Positions 5,955 through 8,580 of a DNA stretch of 8,580 nucleotides are shown piece after piece (position 1 is the stretch's first letter; each line of letters opens with the position of its first letter). Source of the stretch: Zeimonas sp937903095 (GTDB lineage: Bacteria; Pseudomonadota; Gammaproteobacteria; Burkholderiales; Burkholderiaceae_E); assembly GCA_937903095.1 (NCBI GenBank), contig CALCZN010000145.1:1-8580 (forward strand), read 5' to 3'. Position numbers and translations under genes: made by a program. The notes under the pieces were generated by a model, which did no database searches, was not told where the DNA came from, and saw only the letters and a program-made list of their open reading frames with translations.

Positions 5955-6497
5955 TCACTCCTTCGCCGCGCCGCGCGCTTCGACGACGTCGATCTCGGCG
6001 ATCATGTTGTGATGCACGAGGCCGCAGTACTCCAGGCAGAGCACGCGGTACTTTCCCGGCTGCGCGAAGGTGTGGCGCAGCACGTTGGTGTAGCCCGGCA
6101 TCGCCTGCGTCTGCGCGACGAGCCGCGATCCGGTGTCGTAGACGCCGAAGCCGTGGTTGACGTCAGCACTGGTCACGCGGAACAGCACCGGCTCCCCGGC
6201 CCGGACCTCGTTGCGGCTGAGTTGCCAGTACCACTGGTGGCCGACCGCGTCGATCACCTGCGCGTCGCGCTCGCGCGCGTCGGCGGCTGCGTACGGTAGG
6301 TCGATCAGGTTGTAGAGCATCGCCGGCCCCAGCGTGAGGACGAGCGCCCAGAACAGGCGCGCGCGCAGCCGGTACGCGCGCTTCTGCAGCGGAGTGAAGT
6401 CCTCCTCGCGCACCGAGGACTGCGACCAGACGAACACGAAGACCGCCAGCAGCAGTCCCATCAGCGTGAGCGAGATGAACCATGCAGTGTCCTGCAT
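5955..6497 (-). CDS. CuA-containing subunit II, NorS-like
   Basis: A 180-residue electron-entry subunit. Two membrane helices (about 5-25 and 47-66) precede a periplasmic cupredoxin domain. GHQWYWQLS (86-94) is the conserved aromatic electron-transfer motif. The CuA ligands are complete: His115 (VNHGF), Cys154, Glu156 (backbone), Cys158, His162 and Met165 in CLEYCGLVHHNM. An intact CuA site implies electrons from a soluble cytochrome c or cupredoxin, not from quinol. It is short compared with aa3 subunit II and has no fused cytochrome c domain. The ATG at 6497 follows AAGGA by 8 bases; a longer open frame extends into the regulator gene but has no start signal. It is the first gene of the operon, downstream of a sigma-54 element. 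Confidence 0.9.
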   Translation of the reverse strand: MQDTAWFISLTLMGLLLAVFVFVWSQSSVREEDFTPLQKRAYRLRARLFWALVLTLGPAMLYNLIDLPYAAADARERDAQVIDAVGHQWYWQLSRNEVRAGEPVLFRVTSADVNHGFGVYDTGSRLVAQTQAMPGYTNVLRHTFAQPGKYRVLCLEYCGLVHHNMIAEIDVVEARGAAKE

Positions 6498-6520
6498 CGA
6501 GGTCGTCCTTTCGTGGGTGA

Positions 6521-6537
6521 ACGAGCGACGCGCTCGT
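6521..6537 (-). repeat. Hairpin at the 5' end of the NorSY-like operon transcript
   Basis: ACGAGCG (6521-6527) and CGCTCGT (6531-6537) form a perfect 7-bp stem with a 3-base loop. With a predicted start near 6541 it would occupy roughly nucleotides +5 to +21 of the leader, upstream of the AAGGA site. A 5'-terminal hairpin can protect mRNA from decay; no T-tract follows, so it is not a classical terminator. Confidence 0.5.
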
Positions 6538-6551
6538 GTCTCTCGAAGCAA

Positions 6552-6567
6552 AGCCAGCAACGTGCCA
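6552..6567 (-). promoter_or_regulatory. Sigma-54 (RpoN) -24/-12 promoter of the NorSY-like operon
   Basis: The minus strand reads TGGCACGTTGCTGGCT (6567-6552). Against the RpoN consensus TGGCACG-N4-TTGCW the only mismatch is the second T of TTGC. The invariant GG (6566-6565) and GC (6554-6553) have the exact required spacing. Transcription would begin near 6541, 44 bases before the subunit II ATG. A divergent RpoN activator gene next door makes this a functional match and not chance. Confidence 0.85.
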
Positions 6568-6574
6568 GTTCGTG

Positions 6575-6587
6575 CAAGTCGTTGATT
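6575..6587 (-). promoter_or_regulatory. Candidate IHF binding site
   Basis: The minus strand reads AATCAACGACTTG, an exact match to WATCAANNNNTTR. It lies at about -34 to -46 of the predicted RpoN start, between the -24/-12 element and the upstream dyads, where IHF commonly bends DNA to bring an activator to sigma-54 polymerase. Confidence 0.6.
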
Positions 6588-6634
6588 CGCCGAGCCGCGG
6601 ACCCAAAATCGACCGAGAACGACGGCGTAGCGGC

Positions 6635-6640
6635 TATCAT
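6635..6640 (+). promoter_or_regulatory. -10 element for the activator gene
   Basis: TATCAT matches TATAAT at 5 of 6 positions and would start transcription near 6647, at the first base of the paired dyads. A recognisable -35 box is missing at the usual spacing, so the promoter may be weak or use another sigma factor. Confidence 0.4.
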
Positions 6641-6646
6641 GTCCGC

Positions 6647-6670
6647 GTTTACCTGAACGTTCACTTGAAC
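6647..6670. promoter_or_regulatory. Two abutting 12-bp dyads: probable activator binding (enhancer) sites
   Basis: GTTTACCTGAAC (6647-6658) is followed at once by GTTCACTTGAAC (6659-6670). Each fits GTTYA-N2-TGAAC, an inverted repeat of a 5-bp half-site; the second is perfect, the first has one mismatch. They lie at about -106 to -129 of the RpoN start, the usual place for an enhancer, and also within the leader of the regulator gene, 12 bases before its start codon. Binding could thus activate the operon and repress the regulator. Recognition by the adjacent Fis-type helix-turn-helix is inferred. Confidence 0.65.
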
Positions 6671-6681
6671 GACGAAACGCC

Positions 6682-8027
<1,346 letters not shown>

Positions 8028-8031
<4 letters not shown>

Positions 8032-8580
8032 ACGATGCGCTGCGCGATGCGCGCCACGCCGACCCGTTCGCCCAGCCCGACGCCGCGCGCCGGCGCGCGA
8101 TCGTCGAGCGGCTCGCGCGCCTCCTTCCCGCGCACTGCCTGCTGCATCGAACCGAGGACACGCGTCCCTACGAGTGCGACGCGCTGAGCGCGTATCGCCA
8201 GCTGCCGGTCGCCGTCGCGTTGCCGGCGAACGAGCAGCAGGTGCGCGACATCCTGAAGGCGTGCTGCGAACTCGACGTTCCGGTGGTCGCGCGCGGCTCG
8301 GGAACGAGCCTGTCCGGCGGCTCGATGCCGCATGCGGCGGGCGTCGTGCTGTCGATGGCGAAGTTCGACCGCATCCTGTCGATCGACCCGCTGGCGCGCA
8401 TCGCGCGCGTGCAGCCCGGCGTGCGCAATCTCGCGATCTCCGAAGCGGCGGCCGTGCATCGCCTGTATTACGCGCCCGATCCGTCGTCGCAGATCGCCTG
8501 CTCGATCGGCGGCAACGTGGCCGAGAACTCCGGCGGCGTGCACTGCCTGAAATACGGGCTCACGGTGCACAACATCCAGA
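8028..8580 (+). CDS. glcD: Glycolate oxidase subunit GlcD (FAD-linked), partial (C-terminus off the right edge)
   Basis: The FAD-binding catalytic subunit of glycolate oxidase (GlcDEF), oxidising glycolate to glyoxylate. The 184 visible residues start MNDALRDARHADPF. The N-terminal FAD_binding_4 (PCMH-type) domain shows the flavin pyrophosphate loop VARGSGTSLSGG (87-98), and then LYYAPDPSSQIACSIGGNVAENSGG, a signature that distinguishes GlcD from D-lactate dehydrogenases of the same fold. The family is near 500 residues, so more than 300 lie beyond the edge. ATG at 8028 overlaps the activator stop (ATGA), so glcD is translationally coupled to the regulator; no separate promoter was seen. Glyoxylate can feed glycine metabolism, but no link to gcvH in this window is implied. 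Confidence 0.93.

Noticed and set aside
3959..6160. A 733-codon plus-strand open frame across the oxidase-like operon.
   Set aside because: It is antisense to clear subunit I and II genes, is rich in Arg, His, Gln and Asp as expected of a high-G+C shadow frame, and shows no family resemblance.
6647..6670. TGAACGTTCA palindrome as a TetR-family operator.
   Set aside because: No TetR-type gene is in the window and the dyads fit an enhancer position for the adjacent RpoN activator; a TetR site elsewhere in the genome's control cannot be fully excluded.

Overview
The window is about 70% G+C by eye. Its genes look like those of a beta- or gammaproteobacterium, most likely a betaproteobacterium of the Burkholderiales/Rhodocyclales type: a tandem glycine riboswitch ahead of a gcv gene, a GlcD-type glycolate oxidase, an RpoN activator and a heme-copper oxidase-fold operon. 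Lineage is an inference from gene content only.

Layout. (1) 1-640, minus strand: the 5' part of gcvH (TTG start), preceded by a two-aptamer glycine riboswitch, a helix that can hide the gcvH ribosome binding site, and a sigma-70-like promoter. (2) 637-1299, minus: a stress-type protein with a truncated YsnF/AvaK (DUF2382) segment ending in six 7-residue repeats; its stop codon lies inside the -35 box of the gcv promoter. (3) 1453-2043, plus: a small LysM lipoprotein. (4) 2069-3088, minus: a cysteine synthase-family PLP enzyme, divergent from (5) 3154-3816, plus: an alpha/beta-hydrolase carboxylesterase, possibly leaderless. (6) 3835-6497, minus: a three-gene operon encoding a CuA subunit II, a heme-copper subunit I and a six-helix membrane protein. 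(7) 6682 to the right edge, plus: a PAS/AAA+/Fis RpoN-dependent activator whose stop overlaps the start of glcD.

The most interesting part is 3835-8031. Subunit I keeps all heme and CuB histidines but has Asn243 at the position (CuB His + 4) where A/B-family oxygen reductases have the cross-linked Tyr and cNOR has Glu; it also lacks the alternative helix-VII Tyr of cbb3 oxidases. With a short CuA subunit II this fits the sNOR (NorSY-type) nitric oxide reductases described from ammonia oxidisers better than an oxygen reductase. The 184-bp divergent region holds a complete sigma-54 architecture directed at this operon: a -24/-12 element with one mismatch to consensus, an exact IHF consensus site at about -34 to -46, and two abutting 12-bp dyads at about -106 to -129. 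The dyads lie just upstream of the regulator's own start. The regulator's PAS domain carries four clustered cysteines and not the GAF iron centre of NorR. The inferred system is a CuA-dependent NO reductase switched on by a cysteine-based (NO, redox or metal) RpoN activator that also controls itself. The sequence supports the architecture directly; NO as the signal and the substrate is inference.
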